From Gaiellasilicea sp037721555 (lineage in GTDB: Bacteria > Actinomycetota > Thermoleophilia > Gaiellales > Gaiellaceae): a stretch of DNA of 64,000 nt. Under the pieces are notes generated by a model. The model searched no databases. It saw only the letters and a program-made list of their open reading frames with translations, and was not told the DNA's origin. Location of the stretch: assembly GCA_037721555.1 (NCBI GenBank), contig JBBJOI010000006.1:62001-126000 (forward strand), given 5' to 3'. The translations under genes and the position numbers were made by a program. This document shows positions 43,346 through 52,690 of the stretch, piece after piece (the stretch's first letter is position 1; each line of letters starts with the position of its first letter).

Positions 43346-44620
43346 TCAGGCGCCGGGCGCCGGAGCCTTGTCGAACCTGCGGAAGACGACGCAGGCATTG
43401 TGCCCGCCGAAGCCGAACGAGTTCGAGACGCCGATCTCGACGTCCGCCTTGCGTGCTTCGTTCGGCACGTAATCGAGATCGCAGGCGGGATCCTCGACCT
43501 CGTAGTTGATCGTGGGCGGAAGCACGCCTTGGGTCGCCGCCAGCACGGTGAAGATCGCCTCTACCGCTCCCGCGGCGCCGAGACAGTGACCGGTGGCTCC
43601 CTTCGTCGAGGAGATCGGGATGCGGCGTGCGTCCTCCTCGCCCAACGCGAGCTTGATCACCCGCGTCTCGGACGCGTCGCCGAGCGGCGTGGAGGTGCCG
43701 TGAGCGTTGATGTAGTCGACCTCGGAGGGTTGGATGCCCGCGTCCGCGAACGCCATCCTCATCGCGCGGGCCGGATTCGTACCCGTTGGATCGGGTTCCG
43801 TGATGTGGTTCGCGTCGGACGAGACGCCATACCCGAGGAGCTCTACATAGATCTTCGCCCCTCGGCTTCGGGCGTGCTCGAGCTCCTCGAGCAGCACGAC
43901 TGCGCCGGCCTCGCCCATGACGAACCCGTCCCGCCCGGCATCGAACGGCCGCGAGGCCGCAGTCGGGTCGCCGTTCCGGCGCGAGAGCGCGCGCATGGCG
44001 GCAAAGCCGGCGATGCCGACGCGTGTGATCCCCGCCTCAGTCCCACCGCAGAACATCGCGTCGGCGCGGCCGAGGCGGATCGCGTCGGCACCCTCGCCAA
44101 TCGCCATGTTCGAGGCCGCGCAGGCCGTGCATTGCGACGAGAGCGGGCCCTGGGTGCCAAGCTCCATCGAGACCCAGCCGGCCCCCATGTTCGGGATGAT
44201 CGCCGGGATCGAAAAGGGGTTGACACGATCGGGACCGCGATCCATGAGCGTCTGGTAGCAGTCCTGGAAGGCGCCGAGGCCGCCGATTCCGGTGGCGATT
44301 GAGGCGCCGATGCGATCGGACTCCCTGGCGGTGTCGAGGCCCGAGTCCGACTCGGCCTGCCGGGCTGCGGCGAGGATCATCTGCGCGAAGCGGTCCATGC
44401 GCCGCGCCTGCTTCCGGTCGATCCAGGCGGTCGGGTCAAAGTCCTTCAGCTCTGCGGCGAATTGGACGGGAAACTCGCTGGCGTCGAACTGCTGGATCGG
44501 CGCCGCGCCCGAGTCGCCGGCGAGCAGGCTCGACCACGTCGACTCCACATCGTTACCGAGCGGCGTGACCATGCCGAGGCCGGTAACCACCACTCTGCGT
44601 CTGCCGTTGTCTGCGCTCAT
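43346..44620 (-). CDS. fabF: Beta-ketoacyl-ACP synthase II
   Basis: 424-residue condensing enzyme extending acyl-ACP chains with malonyl-ACP. Catalytic Cys in SSQCTACAASNMAIGEGADA, the two His in YINAHGTSTPLGD and GATGHCLGAAGAVEAIF, and the GFGG loop in SNSFGFGGHNACVVF. N-terminus VVVTGLGMVTPLGNDVESTW. ATG at 44620, 6 bases after the fabG stop. An acpP gene normally lies between fabG and fabF, but there is none here. Confidence 0.96.
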   Translation of the reverse strand: MSADNGRRRVVVTGLGMVTPLGNDVESTWSSLLAGDSGAAPIQQFDASEFPVQFAAELKDFDPTAWIDRKQARRMDRFAQMILAAARQAESDSGLDTARESDRIGASIATGIGGLGAFQDCYQTLMDRGPDRVNPFSIPAIIPNMGAGWVSMELGTQGPLSSQCTACAASNMAIGEGADAIRLGRADAMFCGGTEAGITRVGIAGFAAMRALSRRNGDPTAASRPFDAGRDGFVMGEAGAVVLLEELEHARSRGAKIYVELLGYGVSSDANHITEPDPTGTNPARAMRMAFADAGIQPSEVDYINAHGTSTPLGDASETRVIKLALGEEDARRIPISSTKGATGHCLGAAGAVEAIFTVLAATQGVLPPTINYEVEDPACDLDYVPNEARKADVEIGVSNSFGFGGHNACVVFRRFDKAPAPGA

Positions 44621-44626
44621 CTGTCC

Positions 44627-45352
44627 CTACATCCCGAGGCCACCGTCGACGAGTAGCACCTCGCCCGTGATGAACGAGGCCTCGTCGGAGCAGAGGAAGC
44701 GTACCGCCCCGGCCACATCCGACGGCTCGCCGAGCCGGCCGAGAGGCGTGTTGGAGAGCATCGCCTGGGTGGCCTCCTCGGGCAGCACGTCGGTGAGCTG
44801 CGTCCTCACGTAACCGGGGGCAACGACGTTGGCGCGCACGTTGCGCGACCCGAGCTCGCGCGCGAGCGATTTCGTGAACCCGATGATCCCGGCCTTCGAG
44901 GCGGCGTAGTTCGTCTGGCCCCAGTTCCCGTGGACGCCGACGATCGACGAGACGTTCACGATCGAGCCCGCCCGCCTGCGCATCATCGAACGGCTAACCG
45001 CCCGGCACGTATAGAAGACCGACGAGAGATTCGTCTCGATCACGGCTCGCCAGTCCTCGTCAGCCATCCGGGCCAAGACGCCGTCGCGCGTGAGGCCGGC
45101 GTTGTTGACGAGGATGTCCAGGTCGCCGGCTTCCTCGACGAGCCGCTTCGCCTCCGCCGGGTCCGAGACGTCGGCCTGGACGGCACGGGCGCCGAGCTCC
45201 TCCGCGAGCGTCTCTGCGTCGTCCTTGCCGGTGCGGTAGCCCACGACGACAGCGGCTCCGGCCGCAGCCAGCTCGATCGCGATCGCGCGGCCGATCCCCT
45301 TCGACGCGCCGGTGACAAGCGCCGTCTTGCCGTCCAGCGACGCGAAGCTCAA
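44627..45352 (-). CDS. fabG: 3-oxoacyl-ACP reductase
   Basis: 241-residue SDR that reduces 3-ketoacyl-ACP with NADPH. Cofactor motif TALVTGASKGIGRAIAIELA, NNAG in ILVNNAGLTRDGVLARM, and catalytic Ser in VNVSSIVGVHGNWGQTNYAA with YAASKAG giving Tyr and Lys. TTG at 45352 is taken, 13 bases after the fabD stop, with a GAGGATGGCGGGCGG leader; the longer frame runs into fabD. Ends LLVDGGLGM. Confidence 0.95.
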   Translation of the reverse strand: MSFASLDGKTALVTGASKGIGRAIAIELAAAGAAVVVGYRTGKDDAETLAEELGARAVQADVSDPAEAKRLVEEAGDLDILVNNAGLTRDGVLARMADEDWRAVIETNLSSVFYTCRAVSRSMMRRRAGSIVNVSSIVGVHGNWGQTNYAASKAGIIGFTKSLARELGSRNVRANVVAPGYVRTQLTDVLPEEATQAMLSNTPLGRLGEPSDVAGAVRFLCSDEASFITGEVLLVDGGLGM

Positions 45353-45365
45353 CCGCCCGCCATCC

Positions 45366-46292
45366 TCAGGCGGTCTCGAGCGTCTCTTCGAGCTTCTCCA
45401 GCCCGGCGATGTTGCTGACCGAAATAGCCTTGACACTCCGGTCGATCCGCTTCAGGAGACCCGACAGGACGTTCCCCGGCCCCACCTCGACGAATGTGTG
45501 GACGCCGCCGCGGATCAGCTCCGTCGCCGACTGAGTGAAGCGAACGGGCGCGGTGAGCTGGTCGACGAGCAGCGAGGCGAAGCGCTGGCAGGGCTCGATC
45601 CTAGCGGTGACCGTCGACATGAACGGCGCGCTCGGCTCGTGGAAGCCGATCCGGTCGATCGCGGGGCGAAGCCGATCGGCCGCCCTCGCGACGAGGGGAC
45701 TGTGGAAGGCGCCGGAAACCCGCAGCTTGATCGCTCGTCGGGCGCCGAGGCTCTCAGCCTCGGCGCAGAGCTCCTCCACAGCTCCAGATTCACCTGAAAC
45801 CACGATCTGACCGGGACAATTGTAGTTGGCCGGCCACACGCCCAGGATCTTCCGGCAGAGATTCTCGACAGCCGCGTCCTCGAGCCCGAGGATGGCGGCC
45901 ATCGAACCGGGATGCTGTCGGGCGGCTTCGGCCATCGCGAGACCGCGCTCGCGGACGAGACCGATCGCCTCGCCGGCCGACATGGCAGAGACGGACGCAA
46001 GCGCTGCGAACTCCCCGACGGAGTGCCCGACGACGACGTCGGGCTGGATCCCGCGCGCGCGAAGGGCGGCGAGAACAGCGAGGCTCGTTGCCACGAGCGC
46101 CGGCTGCTGTACCTCGGTGTCCACGAGTTCCTCGAGCGGCGCCTCGAAGCAGAGGCGCTCGAGATCGAGCCCGGACGCCTCGCTGCCGAGCCGGAAGACC
46201 TCCATCGCCTCTGGAAACGCCTCTGCTACCTCCTTGCCCATGCCGGGCTCGAGCGACCCTTGGCCGGGAAAACAGAATGCCAGCTTGGTCAT
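45366..46292 (-). CDS. fabD: Malonyl-CoA-ACP transacylase
   Basis: 308-residue acyltransferase loading malonyl onto ACP. Motifs: FCFPGQGSLEPGMGKE, catalytic Ser in VVGHSVGEFAALASV, Arg in VRERGLAMAEA and His in VSGAFHSPLVARAADRL. ATG at 46292 overlaps the fabH stop (ATGA). Confidence 0.95.
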   Translation of the reverse strand: MTKLAFCFPGQGSLEPGMGKEVAEAFPEAMEVFRLGSEASGLDLERLCFEAPLEELVDTEVQQPALVATSLAVLAALRARGIQPDVVVGHSVGEFAALASVSAMSAGEAIGLVRERGLAMAEAARQHPGSMAAILGLEDAAVENLCRKILGVWPANYNCPGQIVVSGESGAVEELCAEAESLGARRAIKLRVSGAFHSPLVARAADRLRPAIDRIGFHEPSAPFMSTVTARIEPCQRFASLLVDQLTAPVRFTQSATELIRGGVHTFVEVGPGNVLSGLLKRIDRSVKAISVSNIAGLEKLEETLETA

Positions 46293-47284
46293 GCGGCTCG
46301 TTCCTCCGTCCACTCCATCAGGGCGGAACCCCAGGTGAGGCCCGCTCCCATTCCCGTCATCAGCACCAGCTCGCCTTCGCGCAGCCTGCCGTCGGCGCGT
46401 GCGTCGGCAAGCGCGAGCGGAATCGATCCCGACGAAGTGTTGCCGTATCGGTCAACGTTCACAACCACCTTCTCTTCTGGAATCCCGAGCTTGCCCGATG
46501 CGTAGTCGATGATCCGCTTGTTTGCTTGATGGGGAACGTACACGTCGATCTGGGCCACCGTCTTGCCGCACTCGGCGAGCAGCTTTTGCGCCGAGGCGAC
46601 CATCACTCGGGTCGCGAACCTGAAGACCTCGCGTCCGTTCATCTTCACGAACTTGGTCGGGTCGTCGAAGTGGCGTGAGCCGCTTCCGGGCAGCCAGAGG
46701 TTCTCGCCGCCGCCGCCGTCCGCCCCGAGCTCGAAGCCGAGAAACCCTCCGCGCGCGACGGGCTCCATCACAACGGCACCCGCGCCGTCGCCAAAGAGAA
46801 CGAGCGTCGATCGATCCTCCAGGTCGAGGATCTTCGAGAGGACGTCACCCCCGATGACGAGCGCCCGCCGCGCGAGCCCCGACGCCAGCATTCCGTAGGC
46901 CTGAGCGATGGCGTACATGAATCCGGTGCAGCCGGCGAGTAGGTCGTAGGCGCCGGCATTGCTGCAGCCGAGCGTGTCGGCGAGCAGTGCCGAGCTCGTG
47001 GGGAACATCATGTCCGGCGTGACGGTGGCGCAGATCAGGAGGTCGATGTCCCCCGCCTCGACCTCTGCTCGGGCGAGCGCCGCCTGCGCAGCAGGCAGCG
47101 CGATGTCGGTCAGCGCCTCCTCGGGCGCTGCGAAGCGGCGCTCGCGAATGCCCGTGCGCTCGACGATCCACTCATCCGTCGTGTCGACCATCGTCGACAG
47201 CTCGGCGTTCGTCAGCACGCGCTCCGGCACATGCACCCCGAGACCAGTGATCCCGATGCGCCGCCCGTTGGTCGAACCGATCAA
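46289..47284 (-). CDS. fabH: Beta-ketoacyl-ACP synthase III
   Basis: 331-residue initiating condensing enzyme using an acyl-CoA primer and malonyl-ACP. Catalytic Cys in LLAGCTGFMYAIAQAYGMLA, His in VYVPHQANKRIIDYA and Asn in GNTSSGSIPLALADARADG. N-terminus GITGLGVHVPERVLTNAELS. The only clear start is TTG at 47284, which lacks a strong ribosome site. 102 bases after fabZ in the same direction. Confidence 0.95.
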   Translation of the reverse strand: MIGSTNGRRIGITGLGVHVPERVLTNAELSTMVDTTDEWIVERTGIRERRFAAPEEALTDIALPAAQAALARAEVEAGDIDLLICATVTPDMMFPTSSALLADTLGCSNAGAYDLLAGCTGFMYAIAQAYGMLASGLARRALVIGGDVLSKILDLEDRSTLVLFGDGAGAVVMEPVARGGFLGFELGADGGGGENLWLPGSGSRHFDDPTKFVKMNGREVFRFATRVMVASAQKLLAECGKTVAQIDVYVPHQANKRIIDYASGKLGIPEEKVVVNVDRYGNTSSGSIPLALADARADGRLREGELVLMTGMGAGLTWGSALMEWTEERAA

Positions 47285-47386
47285 TGCTTAGGTGAGCTCA
47301 CGGTTCGCCCACGGGCTCCCTCCTCTCCGTGCCTGGGAGAGACAAGGCCGGATCGGGCCTGCGGCGGCGTCCCGCGCCGACGAACC

Positions 47387-47824
47387 TCATGACGAGCGCT
47401 CGACAGCGAAGGTCAACATACCGCGCACGGCGAGCTCGCCGTTCACGGTTGCACGCGCTCTTCCCTTGCCGATCGAACCTCGGACCGTTTCGAGATCGCA
47501 CTCGAGCGTGAGTTCGTCGCCGGGCCGGACGATCCGCTTGAAGCGAACGGCGTCGATCCCGGCGAAGAGTGCCAGCCTCCCGCGGTTTCGCTCCTCAGAG
47601 AGGACTGCCACGGCGCCGGCCTGGGCGAGAGCTTCGACCATCTTCACGCCTGGCATGATCGGGTTACCGGGGAAGTGACCTGCACAGTCTTCCTCCGTAA
47701 TCAGCTTGCGCGCGACGACCCGCGAGCCCGGCTCGAGCTCGAGCACCTCGTCGAGCAGGAGGAACGGATCTCGGTGGGGCAGGATCGCCTCGATCTCGGC
47801 CTTCTTCAGGTTGACGGCCGTCAT
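47387..47824 (-). CDS. fabZ: 3-hydroxyacyl-ACP dehydratase
   Basis: 145-residue hot-dog fold enzyme. It starts MTAVNLKKAEIEAILPHRDP, with catalytic His in HFPGNPIMPGVKMVEALAQA and Glu in the same helix. FAGIDAVRFKRIVRPGDELT follows. ATG at 47824. First recognisable gene of the fab operon; preceded by a 29-codon frame that overlaps its start. Confidence 0.94.
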   Translation of the reverse strand: MTAVNLKKAEIEAILPHRDPFLLLDEVLELEPGSRVVARKLITEEDCAGHFPGNPIMPGVKMVEALAQAGAVAVLSEERNRGRLALFAGIDAVRFKRIVRPGDELTLECDLETVRGSIGKGRARATVNGELAVRGMLTFAVERSS

Positions 47825-47910
47825 GCCGGCGCCTCGCTGAAGACCACCTTTTCCCTCTTCACCAGGATCGGGTCGCTCAACCTCTCGTAGCGCAGCGGTA
47901 CGTCGGCCAT
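47821..47910 (-). CDS. Possible 29-residue leader ORF coupled to fabZ
   Basis: ATG at 47910 opens 29 codons, MADVPLRYERLSDPILVKRE then KVVFSEAPA, and its TGA overlaps the fabZ ATG (ATGA). No strong ribosome site. Coupling and codon pattern suggest it may be a translated leader for fabZ, or the relic of a longer gene. No homology recognised. Confidence 0.35.
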   Translation of the reverse strand: MADVPLRYERLSDPILVKREKVVFSEAPA

Positions 47911-47979
47911 CACTGCTCGAGAGATGGGACGGGCTGGGCACCGTGGCGGCTGCACCCGCCTACTCTAGGGCCTTACCCG

Positions 47980-50115
47980 CTACCGCCGGGAGACCGCTGT
48001 GCTCGCGTTGCCGGCAGCATCCCAGCCGACGATGCGCACGAGGCCGAGCCGCGGAGCCGCAATCCTCGCCTCGCCCGCCTTCAGGACGTCGCGCTTGAAG
48101 CTTCGCCCGCCGAGCCGGATCGTGAGGCGCACCGGCTCGCTCACCCACACTCGCAACGGCGCACGCCGAACGATGCGCACCCTGGGCGCCCGGGTGTCGG
48201 AGAAGAACGGGACGGAGAGCGTCGAGGTCGTCAAGGCGTCGACCGCCTCCACAACGGCTTCGTACGCGCCGTCGCGGAGGCGCCCCAGGCGCTTGGTGCC
48301 GTCCCAGACGACTCGCCGAATCCCCGGTTCCAGCGGCCCCGCTTGGAGCGTCGCCACCCACTTGCCGTCACGCGTGACGCGGAGGCGAACGTCTGCAGGG
48401 CTCGCCAGCGAGAACGTGAACGCGTTGCGGTCGGCGCGGCCGTCGCCGTTCGGCGAGAAGGAGCTCCGCTCGGTCGCGAACGAGCCGAGAGTGCGGCTCA
48501 CGACGACCTTCGCCGAGGCGGCAGCTGCAAGGCCGCCGGTCGCAAGCGCCTCGATGTGCAGCTCATACGGGCCGTCCGGGAGGTCGAGGCCGTCGAAGCG
48601 AACCACGTGCGGAGCGGCGCGGCGCCAGGCGCGCGAAAGACGGGCCACCTCGGTTCCGGCGTCGTCTCTCACCGTCACGGTCACGGTCGCCGGAGCGGAG
48701 AGGGTGTAGGTGATGGCGGACTCGTCCGCGACGCCGTCGGCGTTCGGGCTGATCGTCTCAGGCTCGGCCGCGACCTCCGTGACGGTGAGCAGACCGCCGG
48801 TGGCGATACCGCCGGTACCCGCGCCGACTCCGGTGCTGCCGACCCCCGCGCCTCCGATCCTGCCGCGCGCAGCCGTGACATCTGTGGCGCGAATCGCGTA
48901 GGCGTAGCTGCCAGCGGGAAGGCCGCTTGCATTCCAGTTGAAGTCGACCGTTTGCCCGTAGCCCGCCGTCGAGAAGACGAGCGTGCCCTTCGCGTTCGTC
49001 ACGTCGATCGTCCATTCGAGCGGAGCCGAAAGCCGCGCCCGGAACCGCACTCTGCCCGGAACCGAGCCGGTCGCGGCGGGCGCGTAGAGCTTCGGCAGGC
49101 CGATCTCCGCCACGTCGCCCGAGAGACCGCCGAGCAACGCGTAGAGCGCCCGGCCGGGACAGTCGGTGAAACCAGTGTCGCGGTGGCCCGAGACTGCGCG
49201 CAGACTGACGGGCACGCCGGAGCCGAAGCGGGGGTTGCCGCCCGAGCTGAACGAGAGTGTCGAGAGGGGCTCGACGTGTGCCAGGTCGAGCCGCCACGCA
49301 AGGAGCTTGGCCAGCGCCTCCTGCGCCTTCTCGGCCACGGTCAGCGAGCTGTACTCCCCGAGGACGGCAGCGCCGACCGAGCCTCTGTTGAACCCTTCGG
49401 CATGGGCGCCGACGACATTCCGGTCGATGCCCCCGTAGCGGCCCTCGAACACCTTGCCGAACCGGTCGACGAGGAAGTTGTAGCCGATGTCGTTCCAGCC
49501 ATTCCCCTTGACATGGTAGGTCTGGATGGCACGCACGATCGCGGGCGACTCGGCCGCGCCGTACCCGTTCGAGCCGGCGGTGTGGTGGACGATCGCTACC
49601 CGAACCTCTGCCGTGTAGAGCGGCGCAGCGCGCTTGATCGCCTCGTTCGCACCCCACCCGGAGCGCGGAACGATGCCCGGGGAGCCGGCCTTCTGCAGCG
49701 TGCGCAACGGGACTGCTGTGGGCGCGCTCCAGACGAAGAACGCCCGGGCACGTCTCACGCGGCCGCGGAATCGGTACTCGATGCCGTCAGAGGGTCCAAC
49801 CCACCACGGGTTGCCGAGCCGCCACGCGTCCGGCCGTGCGCGCTCGGCCGTACCGGCGTCCGGGCGATCCTCCGGCTCCGGCGCCGCCTGAACCCACTCA
49901 CGCCAGCGCCCGGGGGCCGAGCGTGTCCGGAACTCGACGGAGCCGGTCCCCTGCCAGTGCAGCCCGACGAGGTTGAAGCGGGCAGGCGGCTTCGCCGCAG
50001 CCAGCGAGCGCGTCCCTGCGACCAGGACCTCGCGCGAGACGATCGTGGCATCCTGGGCAAACGCCGTGGCCGGAAACACGGCAGCAAGAAAGATCGTGAC
50101 GGCGAGAATTTTCAT
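47980..50115 (-). CDS. Secreted N-acetylmuramoyl-L-alanine amidase (PGRP/Amidase_2) with FlgD-like domains
   Basis: 711-residue secreted wall hydrolase. Signal peptide MKILAVTIFLAAVFPATAFA (residues 1-20). After an N-terminal beta domain, the amidase_2/PGRP region (about 165-330) has VRVAIVHHTAGSNGYGAAES (Zn His), YHVKGNGWNDIGYNFLVDRF, and SGHRDTGFTDCPGRALYALL with the second His and Cys. The C-terminal 350 residues contain FlgD Ig-like repeats (TISPNADGVADESAITYTLS, SFSPNGDGRADRNAFTFSLA). ATG at 50115 puts the signal at the N-terminus; the frame opens at 50175. Confidence 0.9.
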   Translation of the reverse strand: MKILAVTIFLAAVFPATAFAQDATIVSREVLVAGTRSLAAAKPPARFNLVGLHWQGTGSVEFRTRSAPGRWREWVQAAPEPEDRPDAGTAERARPDAWRLGNPWWVGPSDGIEYRFRGRVRRARAFFVWSAPTAVPLRTLQKAGSPGIVPRSGWGANEAIKRAAPLYTAEVRVAIVHHTAGSNGYGAAESPAIVRAIQTYHVKGNGWNDIGYNFLVDRFGKVFEGRYGGIDRNVVGAHAEGFNRGSVGAAVLGEYSSLTVAEKAQEALAKLLAWRLDLAHVEPLSTLSFSSGGNPRFGSGVPVSLRAVSGHRDTGFTDCPGRALYALLGGLSGDVAEIGLPKLYAPAATGSVPGRVRFRARLSAPLEWTIDVTNAKGTLVFSTAGYGQTVDFNWNASGLPAGSYAYAIRATDVTAARGRIGGAGVGSTGVGAGTGGIATGGLLTVTEVAAEPETISPNADGVADESAITYTLSAPATVTVTVRDDAGTEVARLSRAWRRAAPHVVRFDGLDLPDGPYELHIEALATGGLAAAASAKVVVSRTLGSFATERSSFSPNGDGRADRNAFTFSLASPADVRLRVTRDGKWVATLQAGPLEPGIRRVVWDGTKRLGRLRDGAYEAVVEAVDALTTSTLSVPFFSDTRAPRVRIVRRAPLRVWVSEPVRLTIRLGGRSFKRDVLKAGEARIAAPRLGLVRIVGWDAAGNASTAVSRR

Positions 50116-50193
50116 GGCGAAGCCACCCGACGGTCGCACCAGCCCCCTTCGCTCGCAAGGGAAAACGCCCTGCATTGATAGAATCCTTACGAG

Positions 50194-51504
50194 TTGTCGC
50201 GAAGTCGCCTCTTCGGGCTGGGAGCGCTTCTCGTCGCCGTTGCCTTAAGCTCACCAGCCGCCGCGGCGGGCGCCGGCCGCGTTCTCGTCGCCGAGTTCGA
50301 GAACGACGTCAATCCGGTGACGCAGGATTACCTGCTCGACGTGATCGACCGCGGTGAGCGGGAGGAGTACGCGGCGGTCGTGATCGAGATGGACACCCCA
50401 GGCGGTCTCGGTTCCTCGATGCGCGCGATCGTCAAGGGCATCCTCGGTGCGGACGTGCCCATCGTCGTCTACGTCGCTCCAGCCGGTTCGAGTGCCGACT
50501 CTGCGGGCGCGGTGATCGGCATGGCAGCTGACGTGCTCGCGATGGCGCCGCAGACGAACATCGGCTCATCGACCCCGATCTCCACGAGCGGCGAGGACTT
50601 CTCGAAAGACCTTCGGCGCAAGATCGTCAACGACGCCGCCGCGTACGTCGGCGAGCTGGCGCGCGAGAACGGTCGGAACGTGGAGGCGGCTGAGCGAATG
50701 GTTCGTGAGGCATCGAACTACGGTGCCCGAGAGGCCCTCCGCCTGAACGTGGTCGACGTCGTCGCCGGCGACTACGAGTCGCTCTTTCGGCAGATCGACG
50801 GGCTGCGCTCGCAGACGAAGGCGCTGACGGTCGAAACACCGCCAGGGACAGGAGTAGACCGCGTTGAGATGTCGACGTGGAAGCGCATCCTCGACGTGCT
50901 GATCGACCCGAACATCGTTGCGCTGATGCTCTCGATCGGCCTCATCGGCCTCGTGGTCGAGCTATGGAATCCCGGACTCGTCCTACCCGGAACCGTTGGA
51001 GCGATCTCCCTGATCGTGGGCCTCTACGGCCTGCAGGTGCTCCCAGTCTCCGCGGCGGGGCTCCTGTTGATGGCGCTGGCGGCGGCGTTCTTCGTCGCCG
51101 AGGCCTTCGTCGTCTCCCATGGCGCGCTCGCTGTGGCAGGCGCGGTGACGTTCGTGATCGGCGCGCTCATCCTCTTCGACCCGGCGGGAGAGGCGTACCA
51201 GGTATCGATTCAGGTCGCGCTCGCCATCGCCTGCACGCTCGCCGTCCTGTTCGGGTTCGCTTTCACGAAGGCCGCACAAGCCCGGGTGCGGCCCGCCGCA
51301 GTGGGCTCACATCGCCTCGTGGGTGAGAATGCTCACGTGCGCGGCGCGGGCCTCGTGTTCGTCGAGGGCGAGCTTTGGCGCGCCCGCACCGCAGACGGGT
51401 CGCCCCTCCGGCCGGGTGACCGCGTCCGCGTAGAGTCGGTGTTGCAGGACGACCTTCAGCTCGTCGTCGCCACCTCGGAACCCAACCCCCCCGAAAGGAA
51501 GTAG
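50194..51504 (+). CDS. NfeD-type membrane protein with ClpP-class serine protease domain
   Basis: 436 residues. Signal sequence (LFGLGALLVAVALSSPAAAA), then a ClpP/SppA-like protease domain with AAVVIEMDTPGGLGSSMRAI, catalytic Ser within YVAPAGSSADSAGAVIGMAA, and a Lys-bearing helix (DLRRKIVNDAAAYVGELARE). Four to five membrane helices follow (LIGLVVELWNPGLVLPGTVG), and the C-terminal NfeD OB domain ends near AHVRGAGLVFVEGELWRART. It pairs with the downstream slipin; such proteases cut stomatin. TTG at 50194 is the start. Divergent from the amidase. Confidence 0.9.
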   Translation: MSRSRLFGLGALLVAVALSSPAAAAGAGRVLVAEFENDVNPVTQDYLLDVIDRGEREEYAAVVIEMDTPGGLGSSMRAIVKGILGADVPIVVYVAPAGSSADSAGAVIGMAADVLAMAPQTNIGSSTPISTSGEDFSKDLRRKIVNDAAAYVGELARENGRNVEAAERMVREASNYGAREALRLNVVDVVAGDYESLFRQIDGLRSQTKALTVETPPGTGVDRVEMSTWKRILDVLIDPNIVALMLSIGLIGLVVELWNPGLVLPGTVGAISLIVGLYGLQVLPVSAAGLLLMALAAAFFVAEAFVVSHGALAVAGAVTFVIGALILFDPAGEAYQVSIQVALAIACTLAVLFGFAFTKAAQARVRPAAVGSHRLVGENAHVRGAGLVFVEGELWRARTADGSPLRPGDRVRVESVLQDDLQLVVATSEPNPPERK

Positions 51505-51507
51505 CCC

Positions 51508-52278
51508 GTGGTCACTCTGATCGCGCTTGCCGCCGTCGTCTTGATCGTCCTGATGTTCCTCTTCGCAGCGATCAAGGTCGCGCGCGAGTACGAGCGCGGC
51601 GTGATCTTCCGGCTCGGGCGGCTGCTGCCCGAGCCGAAGGGCCCCGGCCTCTTCCTGCTGATCCCCGTGATCGACCGGATGGTGAAAGTCGACCTGCGCA
51701 CGATCACCTTGAACGTGCCGCCGCAGGAGGTGATCACGAAGGACAACGTCCCCGTTCGCGTGAACGCGGTCGCTTACTTCCGGATCGTGGAGCCGAAGAA
51801 CGCGATCGTGCAGATCGAGAACTTCATGGTGGCCACCTCGCAGATCTCGCAGACGACGCTTCGCTCGGTGCTCGGTCAGCACATGCTGGACGAGCTGCTC
51901 TCCGAGCGCGACAAGATCAACGCGATCCTGCAGACGATCATCGACGAGGCGACCTCGCCGTGGGGCGTCAAGGTCTCGATCGTCGAGGTCAAGGACGTCG
52001 AGATCCCCGCCGGGATGCAGCGCGCGATGGCACGGCAGGCAGAGGCGGAGCGGGAGCGGCGCGCGAAGATCATCGCGGCCGAGGGAGAGTTCCAGGCCTC
52101 GCAGAAACTCGCTGATGCGGCCGATGTGATGGCTGTCTCGCCGATGGCGCTGCAGCTGCGCTACCTGCAGACGCTGCTCGAGATCGGCGCGACCAACTCG
52201 ACGACGATCGTCTTCCCGGCCCCGCTCGACATGCTGACCGCCTTCATGCAGCGGGGTTCCGGGAGCAGTCCGAGCTAG
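51508..52278 (+). CDS. Slipin (SPFH/stomatin family) membrane protein
   Basis: 256 residues: an N-terminal membrane helix (LIALAAVVLIVLMFLFAAIK) then the SPFH domain with REYERGVIFRLGRLLPEPKG, VDLRTITLNVPPQEVITKDN, AYFRIVEPKNAIVQIENF and LGQHMLDELLSERDKINAIL, and a coiled coil (RQAEAERERRAKIIAAEGEF). Forms oligomeric membrane microdomains. GTG at 51508, 3 bases after the NfeD stop. The NfeD-slipin pair is a conserved operon. Confidence 0.93.
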   Translation: MVTLIALAAVVLIVLMFLFAAIKVAREYERGVIFRLGRLLPEPKGPGLFLLIPVIDRMVKVDLRTITLNVPPQEVITKDNVPVRVNAVAYFRIVEPKNAIVQIENFMVATSQISQTTLRSVLGQHMLDELLSERDKINAILQTIIDEATSPWGVKVSIVEVKDVEIPAGMQRAMARQAEAERERRAKIIAAEGEFQASQKLADAADVMAVSPMALQLRYLQTLLEIGATNSTTIVFPAPLDMLTAFMQRGSGSSPS

Positions 52279-52293
52279 AGGCTTGACAAGCCT

Positions 52294-52581
52294 CTAACGG
52301 TTCAACTGCCGGAAGCGGCGTGCCGCGTCGATCGCGGCGCTGAGGTTCAGGCCGCGGTCTTTCGCCTGCTTGATCAGCATGACCGTCTCCAGAGCCTCGA
52401 TGTCGTAGATCCGCTGCTTCTTCCCCTTCGTGGGAATCTGCGCCTTGTTCGTCCAGTAGTCGAGCTGCATCTTCGAGATGCCTGCGATCTGGCAGACCTG
52501 GCCGAGGTAGAGCTCCATCTTGTCCAGGTGGTCGGACATGTTGATGGGCTGGAGCAGGTCGGCTCCATCTATGTACGCCAT
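52294..52581 (-). CDS. Small MerR-like regulator
   Basis: 95-residue protein with a winged helix-turn-helix resembling MerR N-termini: LGQVCQIAGISKMQLDYWTN, a wing TKGKKQRIYDIEALETVMLI, and a short helix LSAAIDAARRFRQLNR instead of a long dimer coil and effector domain. ATG at 52581 with GAGG 9 bases upstream. Convergent with the slipin gene. Target unknown. Confidence 0.75.
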   Translation of the reverse strand: MAYIDGADLLQPINMSDHLDKMELYLGQVCQIAGISKMQLDYWTNKAQIPTKGKKQRIYDIEALETVMLIKQAKDRGLNLSAAIDAARRFRQLNR

Positions 52582-52690
52582 GTCTGCCTCTATCTCGACC
52601 GGTATTCGACCCCCTGAGAGGAGATATACACCGCTGCTCGGGTTTTGGGAAGAGTGACCGCGGGTGGGATGGCGGGCGCGGCGGCGGAGC

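Noticed and set aside
43135..43398. An 87-codon minus-strand frame overlapping fabF
   Set aside because: Its only start is inside fabF; the protein-like part begins without a start codon, so I list it only as a possible relic.
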